DNA from: Moorena producens 3L
GTDB taxonomy: Bacteria > Cyanobacteriota > Cyanobacteriia > Cyanobacteriales > Coleofasciculaceae
Reading direction: 5' to 3'
Assembly: GCF_000211815.1 (NCBI RefSeq)
Contig: NZ_GL890946.1
Span: forward strand, 27,245-91,244
Length of the DNA: 64,000 nucleotides
This document shows positions 35,811 to 44,661 of the stretch, piece after piece. The notes below the pieces were generated by a model, which worked only from the letters and a program-made list of their open reading frames with translations, was not told the DNA's origin and made no database searches. The position numbers and the translations under genes were made by a program. Every line of letters starts with the position of its first letter. Position 1 is the first letter of the stretch.

Positions 35811-37415
35811 ATGATTGTATTAAGTGAATATTTAAAAAGCCTTGCAATTCTAGGAGGAATTATTGCGGTATTATATGTTATCACCTTTGTGATTCTTCCG
35901 CCTATATTTCGTCGATTCTCCTCTGACGCAGCAATCACAAGCTTAAAAATTATACGTCAACCTTTATTATTATTTGTACTACTTTTACGAATTCAAATTT
36001 CATTAATTCCTAAACTTAAACTAAGCGAAAATTATGAAGTTTGGGTAAATCGAGGATTAACCGCTGCAATGATTGCGATAATCACTTATGTCACCGCTCA
36101 AATTTTAACTAAAGTTATTCTCTACTACTTAAAGAAGTATTCAGAGCAAACAGAAGCCATGTGGGATGATGTTTTGCTTCCCATTCTTCAAGGCATCTTG
36201 CCTATTTTAGTCTATGTTATTGGCGGCTCACTATTCTTACAAACTTTAGGAATAAACGTGGCTGGAGTCTGGGTCGCCCTTGGAGGAGCATCTTTTATTC
36301 TTGGCTTTGCATTCAAAGATTCCCTCGCCAATTTTCTGAGCGGTTTGGTTTTATTAGTCGATACTCCTTTTCAATTTGGAGATGTGATTTTACTGTCTTC
36401 CGGTCAACTTGCAGTGATCAAAAAAGTTGGTTTGCGAGTTACTCATCTGTATGTTGTGAGTAACCACAGTGATGTCTACCTTCCTAATTCTACCTTTGAA
36501 ACAAAAGAAATTGTTAATCTCACTCGTCCAACTCCCCATTATTACGATCAACTGGAACTTCCGATCATGTCAACAGTTGATCCCGGTCAAGCAATTCAGT
36601 TGATTGAAAACGTGATCTTAGCTCACCCCGACACAATGGGACTAATCGATCGCAAGCTTGAACTTTTAGAAAAGTTTTATGGATTTTCTAAGCCGGGAAT
36701 CAGAGCAGAACAGAAGCGAAAAGTGGGTTTAATCCGGTTAAAAGCAGAACAAAAAGTGAATCATAAGTTAGAGGAAATTGAAAATGCGTTTGATCGCTTG
36801 TCCGAGCAAGTGGATCGGTTTGAAAATGAAGGCTTAGAATACAGTGAAATCCGTATAATTCAGGGAGATTATTTGAATATTTGTGAGCAAATGGGTTTAT
36901 CGACACAAGCGGTTCGTTTGGGAAATCGTCAACGAAAATTAACTTTAGAAGAAGGAGAGCATGCCCAATCTGGAGGAGACTCCCTGATTGGTTTAGTCAG
37001 AGAATGGTATAACACCTGGTGCAAAGATCCAGATTTGTTGTTAGAAGATCATAAATTACTGCGCGAGTCTTGGGAACAAAAAATTACCATTCTTAAGCGC
37101 AAAGCCAATCAATTATGGCTGAGAGCGAATAATCTCTCCATTGATGATACCCGATTTGATGATGTTGTTGATGATCTGATTATGTGGTTACAAGAACGAT
37201 TTAAACGCTCCCGCATCGAATGGCAAAATCCGAAAATTTGGATGGAAGAAATTAAGATGGTGGGAGGATCACAAATGGACTCCAACAAAGTTTTGACTGT
37301 CAAGTTTTTTGTAGATGATATTAAGCTAGAACACTGCGAGCGGGGAAATCGTGTCAAAAATGAACTTTATCGGGAACTAATTTGGCAACTCAGACAAGCT
37401 TATCTAGCCAAATAA
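35811..37415 (+). CDS. MscS-family mechanosensitive channel
   Basis: 534 residues. Membrane spans are near residues 10-30, 48-65, 85-105 and 118-140, followed by the pore-lining and beta domain: VALGGASFILGFAFKDSLAN, FLSGLVLLVDTPFQFGDVI and VYLPNSTF, the hallmark of MscS (about 150-260). A C-terminal extension of about 250 residues includes a coiled coil (AEQKVNHKLEEIENAFDRLS) and ends in a charged domain. Such channels release solutes under hypo-osmotic shock. AGAGG at 35799-35803 is a fair ribosome-binding site for ATG 35811. It lies just outside the intron 5' end. Confidence 0.9.
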   Translation: MIVLSEYLKSLAILGGIIAVLYVITFVILPPIFRRFSSDAAITSLKIIRQPLLLFVLLLRIQISLIPKLKLSENYEVWVNRGLTAAMIAIITYVTAQILTKVILYYLKKYSEQTEAMWDDVLLPILQGILPILVYVIGGSLFLQTLGINVAGVWVALGGASFILGFAFKDSLANFLSGLVLLVDTPFQFGDVILLSSGQLAVIKKVGLRVTHLYVVSNHSDVYLPNSTFETKEIVNLTRPTPHYYDQLELPIMSTVDPGQAIQLIENVILAHPDTMGLIDRKLELLEKFYGFSKPGIRAEQKRKVGLIRLKAEQKVNHKLEEIENAFDRLSEQVDRFENEGLEYSEIRIIQGDYLNICEQMGLSTQAVRLGNRQRKLTLEEGEHAQSGGDSLIGLVREWYNTWCKDPDLLLEDHKLLRESWEQKITILKRKANQLWLRANNLSIDDTRFDDVVDDLIMWLQERFKRSRIEWQNPKIWMEEIKMVGGSQMDSNKVLTVKFFVDDIKLEHCERGNRVKNELYRELIWQLRQAYLAK

Positions 37416-37570
37416 AGCGATTGCGATCGCCGGATTGCATCCCCTATTAGGCGTAGGTAGTGGTACACAAGTAGTGACTTTAGCTCCCGTTACCTTGACC
37501 AGACCCTAGCCAAATCACTACATCTTTACCATTACCTAGGCGTAAATAGAGTTAGGGGTCATGCATGAAG

Positions 37571-37602
37571 CTTCCACCACCTGGCTAACCGAGGTGGTGG
37601 TG
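37571..37602. terminator. Stem-loop at the 3' end of tnpB
   Basis: CCACCACCT (37575-37583) pairs with AGGTGGTGG (37592-37600) around GGCTAACCG. It lies just past the tnpB stop. It could be the transposon's terminal hairpin (end of the guide RNA scaffold) or a terminator. Confidence 0.45.
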
Positions 37603-37604
37603 TC

Positions 37605-38975
37605 CTATGCTAATCTGGAACTACCGCTAGTCCACAGATCACACAAGCACGCCCAGCTTCTAGGCGGTCGTCGAGATCTTTTGCTGGAACGACCCTCGTT
37701 GCCATTTCTGCGAACGAGTTTAAGTACACCTCTAGCCCCGATGTTGTAAGCGCCGTTGAGGTCGGCATTGAAACACTTACCTGATAAGAAGGTTGCTAGG
37801 GAGTAATTTCTTGAATTTCGTTTAACCGTACCGGAGCCATCGTAGGCCAGTTTGGAAGTGTAAGCAGCCACGACTTCTACAACTTTTCCGCCAAGTTCAG
37901 TCCACTTCATTTCTGTGAAATCACGAATTTTAGCTTTGAGCCACCCGTGAAATTTCTGCCTCAGGTTAGATCTCTTTTTTCCACCTTTAGGCTTCCATCC
38001 TTTGAGGTTCTCAAACACGATTGCTAAGGCCGTAGGCCACGCTACGCGAACAGAATTGAATTTCTCAGCAATCTCAACAATTCGTTTAGAAACTATATGG
38101 CTAATTTGGTTGTTGATTCTTTGGCATTTTTGGTAGGTCAAACAGCAGAAACCTTTATGAAGTTTCCCCCCTTTGCCCATAGTCTTGGAGGCTCGGACGG
38201 ATACGGATCTTAGTCGTTTGTCCCTACGGTCTATGTCTCTTCCGGGGTGAACGAAATCACGGTGGATTACAGTGCCGGTGTGGGTTACAACTGCTATTGT
38301 TGCGGTGGTATTGATGCCTAGATCTACCGCAGTAACGTTGCCTTCTGGCTTGCGCTTTTCTGGCTTGCAAGCAAATGGAACAGATAAATGACAGTACCTA
38401 TCATTGAATATCAATGACGGGGACATGATTTTGTTAGTCCCACAGGTGTGGCGGTTTCTTAATCCGGTAATTTGAACTTTCGTCCAGTCCCAGTTTTTAC
38501 CATCAAAAACCTTAATTTCTACTTGGTCGAAACCATGTAACTTATAACACTGTCCTTTGTATAAAGCAGGATAGCAACCAGTCCCAGCATTTAGTTTTGG
38601 TGGCTTACTATCTTTTCTTTTTCTGTTTCCAGATTGCCAGTCCCTATAACGAGTGACATAGCTACTAACCTGTCCCGCCGCAAACGAGATCGCAGCCCGA
38701 CGGTAGTAGCTGGGAAATTTGTAAAAAGCTTGATTGAACTGAGGGTATTTTATATTAGGTCGCTTGGCGGTTTGATGCATTAGCCGCTCTACAGCAGGAG
38801 TTAATTGATCTGCTGTCAATCCACCAAGTTCAGACCAGTGAGTGTAGATGATACCAACCAAATACTTGCAAGCCTGACGATAAACTTTGACCGTCTCCGC
38901 AAATAATTCTTTTTGCGAGGGAGAAGGATTAAGCTTCCACTTATCAGTTCTGATCACTTTGGTTGGTGTCTTCAC
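37605..38975 (-). CDS. tnpB: IS200/IS605-family TnpB (RNA-guided nuclease), without TnpA
   Basis: 456 residues, GTG start at 38975. An N-terminal helix-turn-helix region (about 1-100) is followed by the split RuvC-like nuclease: VTAVDLGINTTATIAVV (first Asp), IVFENLKGW (Glu) and CFNADLNGAYNIGARG (last Asp). The Cys4 zinc knuckle of many TnpBs is replaced by TSKLAYDGSG, seen in a cyanobacterial subfamily. TnpB cuts DNA guided by an RNA from the element's right end. No tnpA is adjacent. Residues 309-316 (VRVAWPTA) are encoded by a dispersed 24-bp palindrome inserted in frame just before the catalytic Glu strand. Confidence 0.9.
   Translation of the reverse strand: MKTPTKVIRTDKWKLNPSPSQKELFAETVKVYRQACKYLVGIIYTHWSELGGLTADQLTPAVERLMHQTAKRPNIKYPQFNQAFYKFPSYYRRAAISFAAGQVSSYVTRYRDWQSGNRKRKDSKPPKLNAGTGCYPALYKGQCYKLHGFDQVEIKVFDGKNWDWTKVQITGLRNRHTCGTNKIMSPSLIFNDRYCHLSVPFACKPEKRKPEGNVTAVDLGINTTATIAVVTHTGTVIHRDFVHPGRDIDRRDKRLRSVSVRASKTMGKGGKLHKGFCCLTYQKCQRINNQISHIVSKRIVEIAEKFNSVRVAWPTALAIVFENLKGWKPKGGKKRSNLRQKFHGWLKAKIRDFTEMKWTELGGKVVEVVAAYTSKLAYDGSGTVKRNSRNYSLATFLSGKCFNADLNGAYNIGARGVLKLVRRNGNEGRSSKRSRRPPRSWACLCDLWTSGSSRLA
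38028..38051. repeat. 24-bp palindromic repeat inserted in frame in tnpB
   Basis: On the minus strand it reads GTTCGCGTAGCGTGGCC-TACGGCC, the same unit found in intergenic DNA at 7169, 24254, 25445, 39088 and 59984. Here it adds eight codons (VRVAWPTA) between FNS and LAIVFENLKG. Confidence 0.9.
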
Positions 38976-39074
38976 TAATATAAAACAACTATATTAACTA
39001 ATATATTAACCTATGAAAATATAGATTGCCAGAGGTTTTTTATTGTTTATTTTTTTGTTACTGGCGTGGACTAA

Positions 39075-39120
39075 CCCCCACCTGAACGTTCGCGTAGCGT
39101 GGCCTGCGGCCAGGTGGGGG
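39075..39120. repeat. Hairpin CCCCCACCTG/CAGGTGGGGG with palindrome in the loop
   Basis: A perfect 10-bp stem (39075-39084, 39111-39120) encloses 26 bases that contain GTTCGCGTAGCGTGGCC-TGCGGC. It lies upstream of tnpB; the stem resembles the 37575-37600 hairpin (CACCACCT), so it may belong to the transposon's other end. Confidence 0.75.
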
Positions 39121-39230
39121 AATGCGTCTCACGTCTTGTTCAAAAATACCATAGCTCTGCGAGCTAAGCTGCGGAATGTAGGTTAAGATACTTGGCACGG
39201 AGGAAATTCTTGGAAATTGCTATCAAACAA

Positions 39231-39260
39231 AAATCCCACGTACATTGAGCCGTGGGATTT
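39231..39260 (-). terminator. Intrinsic terminator downstream of petBD
   Basis: AAATCCCACG / CGTGGGATTT form a 10-bp stem with a 10-base loop. On the minus strand it is followed by TTTGTTTG. It is 103 bases past the petD stop; the plus strand also has a T-run further on, so it may act both ways. Confidence 0.6.
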
Positions 39261-39362
39261 TCAGAAAAGCTTTTTTTTAATGACTAATCACTAACCACTC
39301 GAAATCCCACAAACTCTAGTTCAAACTCTAGTTGTAGGATGAGACTGATGGTTAAGCGAATC

Positions 39363-39845
39363 TTAAAACAGACCCCAAGTCAAAGACTGATCAATGGGTA
39401 AGGTAGCACCAACACCAAGCCAGATGGTGACTAGGGTACCAAATAAAAATACCGTAGTTGCCACTGGACGGCGGAATGGGTTCTGGAATTTGTTCACACC
39501 TTCGATGAAGGGAACCAGCATCAGACCCAAGGGAACTGATCCCATAGCAGCAATACCCAAAAGTTTATTAGGGAGAATCCGCAAAATTTGGAAAACAGGA
39601 TATAGATACCATTCCGGGAGGATTTCTAAAGGTGTGGCAAAGGGATCGGCTGGTTCACCAATCATAGCTGGATCAAGCACAGCTAAACCAATGCATAGAG
39701 CAATGGAACCCATGATTACCACTGGGAAAACGTAGAGGAGGTCATTAGGCCAAGCTGGCTCGCCATAATAATTATGACCCATCCCCTTGGCTAGTTTGGC
39801 ACGTAAAATTGGATCGTCTAGATCCGGCTTTTTAAGAACTGACAT
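39363..39845 (-). CDS. petD: Cytochrome b6f complex subunit IV
   Basis: 160 residues, the standard length. Subunit IV forms the C-terminal half of the bc-type core with cytochrome b6 in the thylakoid membrane and helps build the Qo quinol site. Signature text: KKPDLDDPILRAKLAKGMGH, the PEWY motif (LEILPEWYLYPVFQILR) and three spans near residues 36-57, 95-115 and 128-150. It follows petB after 99 bases on the same strand, the normal petBD operon, and a hairpin terminator lies 103 bases downstream. Confidence 0.98.
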   Translation of the reverse strand: MSVLKKPDLDDPILRAKLAKGMGHNYYGEPAWPNDLLYVFPVVIMGSIALCIGLAVLDPAMIGEPADPFATPLEILPEWYLYPVFQILRILPNKLLGIAAMGSVPLGLMLVPFIEGVNKFQNPFRRPVATTVFLFGTLVTIWLGVGATLPIDQSLTWGLF

Positions 39846-39944
39846 TGCTTAAATTCTTCTCCTTAATAAGTAAAGGTAAGCAGGTGGCAGCAGCAAGGTT
39901 TGCATTTAGTTTTAACACTTTCCTGACTTTTAGTCAGTACAGAT

Positions 39945-40613
39945 TTACAACGGACCAGAAATGCCCTGTTTGCGAATCATCAGGAAGTGCAGCAGCATGA
40001 AGACAGCGATAAACCAGGGCAGCACAAAGGTATGTAGACTGTAGTAGCGACTCAGAGTACCCTGACCTACACTAGTACCACCCCGCAGCAGTTCGACGAT
40101 TAAAGAACCAACCACGGGAATAGCTTCAGGAACGCCAGATACAATCTTGACCGCCCAGTAACCAACTTGGTCCCAAGGCAAGGAGTAGCCAGTCACACCG
40201 AAGGAGACGGTAATTACTGCTAAAACTACCCCTGTCACCCAGGTCAGTTCACGGGGCTTTTTGAAACCACCAGTCAAATAGACCCGGAAGACGTGCAAAA
40301 TCATCATCAGCACCATCATGCTGGCAGACCAGCGGTGAACAGAGCGGATCAGCCAGCCGAAGCTCACGTCAGTCATAATGTACTGTACAGAGCTAAATGC
40401 TTCAGCGACCGTCGGCTTGTAGTAGAAGGTCATGGCAAATCCAGTGGCAAACTGGATTATAAAGCAAGTTAGAGTAATTCCACCCAGGCAGTAAAAAATA
40501 TTAACGTGGGGAGGTACGTACTTTGAAGTGATGTCATCGGAAAGTGCCTGAATTTCCAGACGCTCCTCAAACCAGTCGTATACTTTCGAGTCAGTGATTT
40601 GCTTAGAAAACAT
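39945..40613 (-). CDS. petB: Cytochrome b6
   Basis: 222 residues. Four-helix haem protein of the cytochrome b6f complex that carries electrons across the thylakoid membrane. It shows the haem-ligand pairs (RSVHRWSASMM, MILHVFRVYL; SLHTFVLPW, LLHFLMIRK), the covalent haem c' Cys in IFYCLGG (C42 here; the N-terminus is a few residues longer than the 215-residue standard) and GYSLPWDQVGYWA of the Qo region. petD follows at once. A short palindrome (GACGTTGAACGTC) lies in the 5' untranslated region near 40645-40660. Confidence 0.98.
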   Translation of the reverse strand: MFSKQITDSKVYDWFEERLEIQALSDDITSKYVPPHVNIFYCLGGITLTCFIIQFATGFAMTFYYKPTVAEAFSSVQYIMTDVSFGWLIRSVHRWSASMMVLMMILHVFRVYLTGGFKKPRELTWVTGVVLAVITVSFGVTGYSLPWDQVGYWAVKIVSGVPEAIPVVGSLIVELLRGGTSVGQGTLSRYYSLHTFVLPWFIAVFMLLHFLMIRKQGISGPL

Positions 40614-40835
40614 GAGGCCAGAGTTTCCGAAAGGATTTTGCCGTCAGACGTTGAACGTCGGAGTGTTCAACTCCTTAATTTACAACGAATACAGCCTATA
40701 TGTTACATGATGTTAATTTTAACATGACCTGCTTCATTAATTTGCCGTCAACTCTGGCGGTTACAGCCCAAATATTATACCTGATCGCGGTTACAGGTAA
40801 CATAACTTAACAAGTACTCTCATAAATTTTTGATC

Positions 40836-42071
40836 ATGCACAAACGAGCCTTCTGGGTTGGACTCTTACTAACCTTCCCAATCATGCTATTGTCTGCCTG
40901 GTGGACACCAACAGCAGCTGCCTTCTCTCAGGAGCAAAGGCTTTTTTCCCAAGCTTGGCGGATTGTCTCTCAATCCTACGTTGATGATACCTTTAACCAT
41001 CAGAATTGGTGGTTGTTACGTCAGAAGACCTTGAAAAAGCGGCTGCCTAATCGTGAAGCTACCTATACGGCCATAGAAAACATGTTAGGGAGTCTTGGGG
41101 ATCCCTTCACACGATTGCTCAGACCCGACCAATATCATAGTTTGCAAATCAGCACCTCTGGTGAACTCTCTGGTGTCGGGCTACAAATTGCGATTGATGT
41201 GGAAACTGGTGAGTTAGAAGTAATCACCCCAATTGCTCAATCACCAGCAGATTTAGCCGGTATCCGAGCACGGGATCACATCCTAGAAATTGATGGCATG
41301 CTGACTAGGAACATGACTCTAGATGAAGCGGCAGCACAGATGCGCGGACCAATTGGTACAACGGTTACCTTGAAGATTCAAAGCAAGAAAGAACAACCAA
41401 AATTGGTGGAAATAGTACGCGATCGCATTTCCCTAAACCCAGTGTATTCAGTCCTCGATACCCAGGAAAATAGAGACCCAGTCGGTTATATTCGTCTGTC
41501 TCAATTTAGTGCTAACGCCCCAATGGAAGTTGCCCACGCCGTTGCTAAACTCAAGGAGATGGGTGCAGATGGCTATATTCTTGATCTCAGGAATAATCCA
41601 GGGGGTCTATTGCAGGCAGGTATTGAAATTGCTCGCCTCTGGTTAGATGAAGGCACTATTGTTTACACCGTTAACCGCCAAGGCACCATTGGTAGCTTTG
41701 AAGCCTATGGTGACGCTCTTACGGAAGACCCCTTGGTTGTATTAGTTAATCAAGGCAGCGCCAGTGCTAGTGAGATTCTAGCTGGCGCTTTACAGGACAA
41801 TGGTAGGGCAAAGCTAGTCGGGGAAAAAACCTTTGGCAAAGGGTTAATTCAGTCCTTATTTGAACTAATAGATGGCTCAGGATTAGCAGTTACCGTTGCC
41901 AAGTACGAGACCCCCAATCACCGGGATATTAATAAATTAGGGATTGAGCCAGACTTGGAGGTGCCTTTAGAAGCAATTACTATTAGCCAAGTGGGGACAG
42001 AAGCAGATAGTCAGTATCAGGAAGCAATCAATTTGTTAACATCTGATCCTTTTCTAGCTAAGGCAAGTTAG
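40836..42071 (+). CDS. ctpA: C-terminal processing peptidase (S41A)
   Basis: 411 residues from ATG 40836 (TTG 40830 is possible). A signal peptide (AFWVGLLLTFPIMLLSAWW, cleavage near AAAFS) precedes a PDZ domain (about 115-200; GVGLQIAIDV, DLAGIRARDHILEIDG) and the S41 catalytic domain with LRNNPGGLL, the nucleophile Ser in NQGSASASEILAGAL and the general-base Lys in EKTFGKGLIQS. In cyanobacteria CtpA trims the D1 precursor of photosystem II in the lumen; paralogues CtpB and CtpC exist, so the exact letter is not certain. Divergent from petB. Confidence 0.9.
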   Translation: MHKRAFWVGLLLTFPIMLLSAWWTPTAAAFSQEQRLFSQAWRIVSQSYVDDTFNHQNWWLLRQKTLKKRLPNREATYTAIENMLGSLGDPFTRLLRPDQYHSLQISTSGELSGVGLQIAIDVETGELEVITPIAQSPADLAGIRARDHILEIDGMLTRNMTLDEAAAQMRGPIGTTVTLKIQSKKEQPKLVEIVRDRISLNPVYSVLDTQENRDPVGYIRLSQFSANAPMEVAHAVAKLKEMGADGYILDLRNNPGGLLQAGIEIARLWLDEGTIVYTVNRQGTIGSFEAYGDALTEDPLVVLVNQGSASASEILAGALQDNGRAKLVGEKTFGKGLIQSLFELIDGSGLAVTVAKYETPNHRDINKLGIEPDLEVPLEAITISQVGTEADSQYQEAINLLTSDPFLAKAS

Positions 42072-42107
42072 ATTATCTGTAGATCAGGGCGTCAGAGCCT
42101 CAGGGCC

Positions 42108-42836
42108 TCAGATATATAACGCTTCTGGGTTTTCAAACTTCGCCCTTACGTCTGATAAACCCTCGTAAGCTTGGTCAATCACGCCTTTGCCTCGCAAAAA
42201 ACCAGTATTGGCACCAGGACAGATAAATTGAAGAGTCTCTGGGGTAAAACGCTCAAGCAAAGATTGCACATTCCGAATCTGTCTCGGCCAATGAAATGTT
42301 TTCGGGGTTCGCAGGGGCAACAGTTCTCCCTGTTTACTAGGAAGCAAATGACGCCCAGAAAATAGCACACCCCCTGCACCAGTGTAGTAAAGACAAGAAG
42401 AACCAGGAGAGTGACCAGGAGTCCAAATGACGTAGCAGTAGGGATTTATAGTCAACTCCTGGTGAAATGTAACTACCTCCAATCCCGGCAGTAAGTAAGC
42501 CTCTTGTTCTTGAATCAGGACTTGGCACCCCATACTCTCCTGAATTTCCTTTGCTTTACCAATACCACCCCGATGGGTAATAAACAGTAATGAGACTCCC
42601 CCTTGCTCACGCAAAAATTGTTGGTTAGTCTCATTCCAGGCAGGACAATCAATCAATAGGTTGAAGGAATTTCCTACAATAATATAAGCCGTACCACCTA
42701 ACGTATCTCGATTGGGTGGAAAAGCAAAAATGGTATCTAGAACAAGGCGTGGTGGCTTGGATGCAGCAGGTTGCTGATTAGACGATGCGCTTGGCGTAAG
42801 AGAAAAATCGCCTTTTGCTGGAGGATCGGGTTGCAC
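42108..42836 (-). CDS. MBL-fold protein with degenerate metal motif
   Basis: 242 residues, GTG start. The metallo-beta-lactamase fold is recognisable from IVGNSFNLLIDCPAWNE, LLFITHRGGIGKA, IWTPGHSPGSSCLYY and GVLFSGRHLLPS. The usual HxHxDH motif reads THRGGIGK, so the first metal site is largely lost; the later His (GHSPGS) is kept. Activity on a thioester or phosphodiester substrate is therefore doubtful. Convergent with the ctp gene, with 36 bases between. Confidence 0.8.
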   Translation of the reverse strand: MQPDPPAKGDFSLTPSASSNQQPAASKPPRLVLDTIFAFPPNRDTLGGTAYIIVGNSFNLLIDCPAWNETNQQFLREQGGVSLLFITHRGGIGKAKEIQESMGCQVLIQEQEAYLLPGLEVVTFHQELTINPYCYVIWTPGHSPGSSCLYYTGAGGVLFSGRHLLPSKQGELLPLRTPKTFHWPRQIRNVQSLLERFTPETLQFICPGANTGFLRGKGVIDQAYEGLSDVRAKFENPEALYI

Positions 42837-42886
42837 AATGCTTGTAGTTTAATTGTAGTTTTTAGTAGACGGTGTGATCTTTCATC

Positions 42887-44389
42887 ATGGAACTCTGGCT
42901 ACTCCCATTTACATTTATTTTACTCGCTGTGATTACCTACTTCGTTATCCAGCGCACCGTTGCCAGCCTCACCCGGACACCAGTATGGTTACTGTGGCTG
43001 GTAATGATGACTCCACCACTAGTCTGGATTGGTTGGACTCTGTTCAATGGTAAGAACACACCAATACCACCAGCCCTATTGCTCGGTCCATTTGTGATTT
43101 GCTTGCCGTTGTACTGGCTGCTGATTCAGTGGGGACGCCCAGCTCCCAATTCAACCATGACCAAAGACAATCCGACTAAAACAAGTACCTCAGACCCGGT
43201 CGCCAAAATTGCATCGGCAACTGAAAAGTCAAGCCTTCGTCCCATTACTAAAGAAGAAGAAAAAGACCTCAGAAATTGTTTTCCCTGGGGAATCTACTAT
43301 CTCCAGAATATTGAGTACCGACCTCAAGTAGTGTTGTGTCGCGGCAAACTGCGCACTAACCCAGAGCAAGCCTACCGTACCGTGCGGTCAAATATAGAAG
43401 CCGAGTTTGGCGATCGCTTCTTCGTAGTCTTTCAAGAAAGCTTTAGCGGCAAACCCTTTTTTGCTCTAGTGCCCAATACCAAAAAATCAACCAAACCTTA
43501 CAGGGGGTCTGAATCATTAACGCGACCTGGTTTAGCATTGGGGCTGATGGTGATTACTTTGTTTACCACCACCTGGATGGGCACTCAGATAACTGGGGTG
43601 TCGGAAAATCCCCTGACTGACCCAGCAGTTTTACTGCAAGGACTGCCCTATGCCCTGGCCTTAATGGCAATTCTCAGCATTCATGAACTCGGTCATTATT
43701 TCGCCGCAATGGTTTACAAGGTGCGTACAACTCTGCCTTACTTTATCCCCATACCCTTTTTATTCTTGGGAACATTGGGAGCATTTATTCATATACGCTC
43801 TCCTGTTCCTAACCGTAAAGCCTTATTTGATATAGGCATTGCTGGTCCACTAGTCGGTTTAGTGGTTACCCTACCAATCCTAATGTGGGGATTAGCCCAT
43901 TCCACTGTAGTGCCTTTGTCTGACTCTTCAGGAATCTTGAACCTAGAATCCCTCGATCCCCGATTTTCCCTTTTGCTAAGCTTACTAAGTAAATGGGCAT
44001 TGGGCAGTGAATTTGTCTCCAACACAGCCATTAACCTTCATCCTGTGGCAGTCGCTGGTTATGTCGGTTTAGTTGTTACTGCTTTCAATTTAATGCCAGT
44101 CGGACAACTGGATGGTGGACATATCGTCCATGCGATGTTGGGTCAAAGAACTGGTATGACCATTGGTCAGATTACCCGGCTGTTAATGATGCTCCTAGTA
44201 TTTATCCAGCCAGAATTACTCCTGTGGGGAATTATTCTTTTATTCATGCCAGTGGCAGATGAACCAGCCCTTAATGATGTTTCAGAACTTGACAACTGGC
44301 GAGATTTGTGCGGAATTATAGCCTTGTTGATTTTAGTCACTATTATTTTGCCAGTACCAGGAACAATCACTAAATTGTTAACTATTTAG
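42887..44389 (+). CDS. Site-2 protease family intramembrane metallopeptidase (M50, EGY-like)
   Basis: 500 residues with about eight membrane spans. The zinc motif is in SIHELGHYFAAM (near residues 266-270) and the third ligand in NLMPVGQLDGGHI. A soluble N-terminal insert (about 100-205) with CRGKLRTNPEQAYRTVRSNI is typical of the cyanobacterial/plastid EGY1-EGY2 group. These proteases release membrane-bound regulators or act in thylakoid biogenesis. ATG 42887 is divergent from the MBL gene, 50 bases away. Confidence 0.92.
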   Translation: MELWLLPFTFILLAVITYFVIQRTVASLTRTPVWLLWLVMMTPPLVWIGWTLFNGKNTPIPPALLLGPFVICLPLYWLLIQWGRPAPNSTMTKDNPTKTSTSDPVAKIASATEKSSLRPITKEEEKDLRNCFPWGIYYLQNIEYRPQVVLCRGKLRTNPEQAYRTVRSNIEAEFGDRFFVVFQESFSGKPFFALVPNTKKSTKPYRGSESLTRPGLALGLMVITLFTTTWMGTQITGVSENPLTDPAVLLQGLPYALALMAILSIHELGHYFAAMVYKVRTTLPYFIPIPFLFLGTLGAFIHIRSPVPNRKALFDIGIAGPLVGLVVTLPILMWGLAHSTVVPLSDSSGILNLESLDPRFSLLLSLLSKWALGSEFVSNTAINLHPVAVAGYVGLVVTAFNLMPVGQLDGGHIVHAMLGQRTGMTIGQITRLLMMLLVFIQPELLLWGIILLFMPVADEPALNDVSELDNWRDLCGIIALLILVTIILPVPGTITKLLTI

Positions 44390-44524
44390 TCAGATCGTGT
44401 CCCGTTAAAATTTAAAATTGAGGAGTGATAATTGAGAATATAAAATTGTTAATTGTGAATTGGTTGATATTAAAAGTTAACAATTAAAAGTTAACAATTA
44501 ATAATTAACAATTGAATAAAGTGG

Positions 44525-44661
44525 TTGTCATAGAAATGAGGTACACAGGATTTTTTTCCTGTTCTCTTTTCCCTACTCCCTACTCCCTACTCCCTACTCC
44601 CTACTCCCTACTCCCTACTCCCTATTCCCTGTTCCCTATTCCCTGTTCCCTTTGCTATATA
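44525..44661. repeat. Family A-like ends around CTCCCTA minisatellite, upstream of trmFO
   Basis: CATAGAAATGAGGTACAC at one end and TTTGCTATATA at the other resemble the family A inverted ends; about twelve CTCCCTA / CTGTTCC units lie between (44567-44651). The trmFO ATG begins directly at the element's end, so the gene's ribosome-binding and promoter sequence is in or beyond repeat DNA. Confidence 0.6.

Noticed and set aside
44512..44661. 50-residue N-terminal extension of TrmFO
   Set aside because: It is encoded by CTCCCTA minisatellite (PTPYSLL repeats); the FAD-binding motif starts shortly after ATG 44662, as in other TrmFO proteins.
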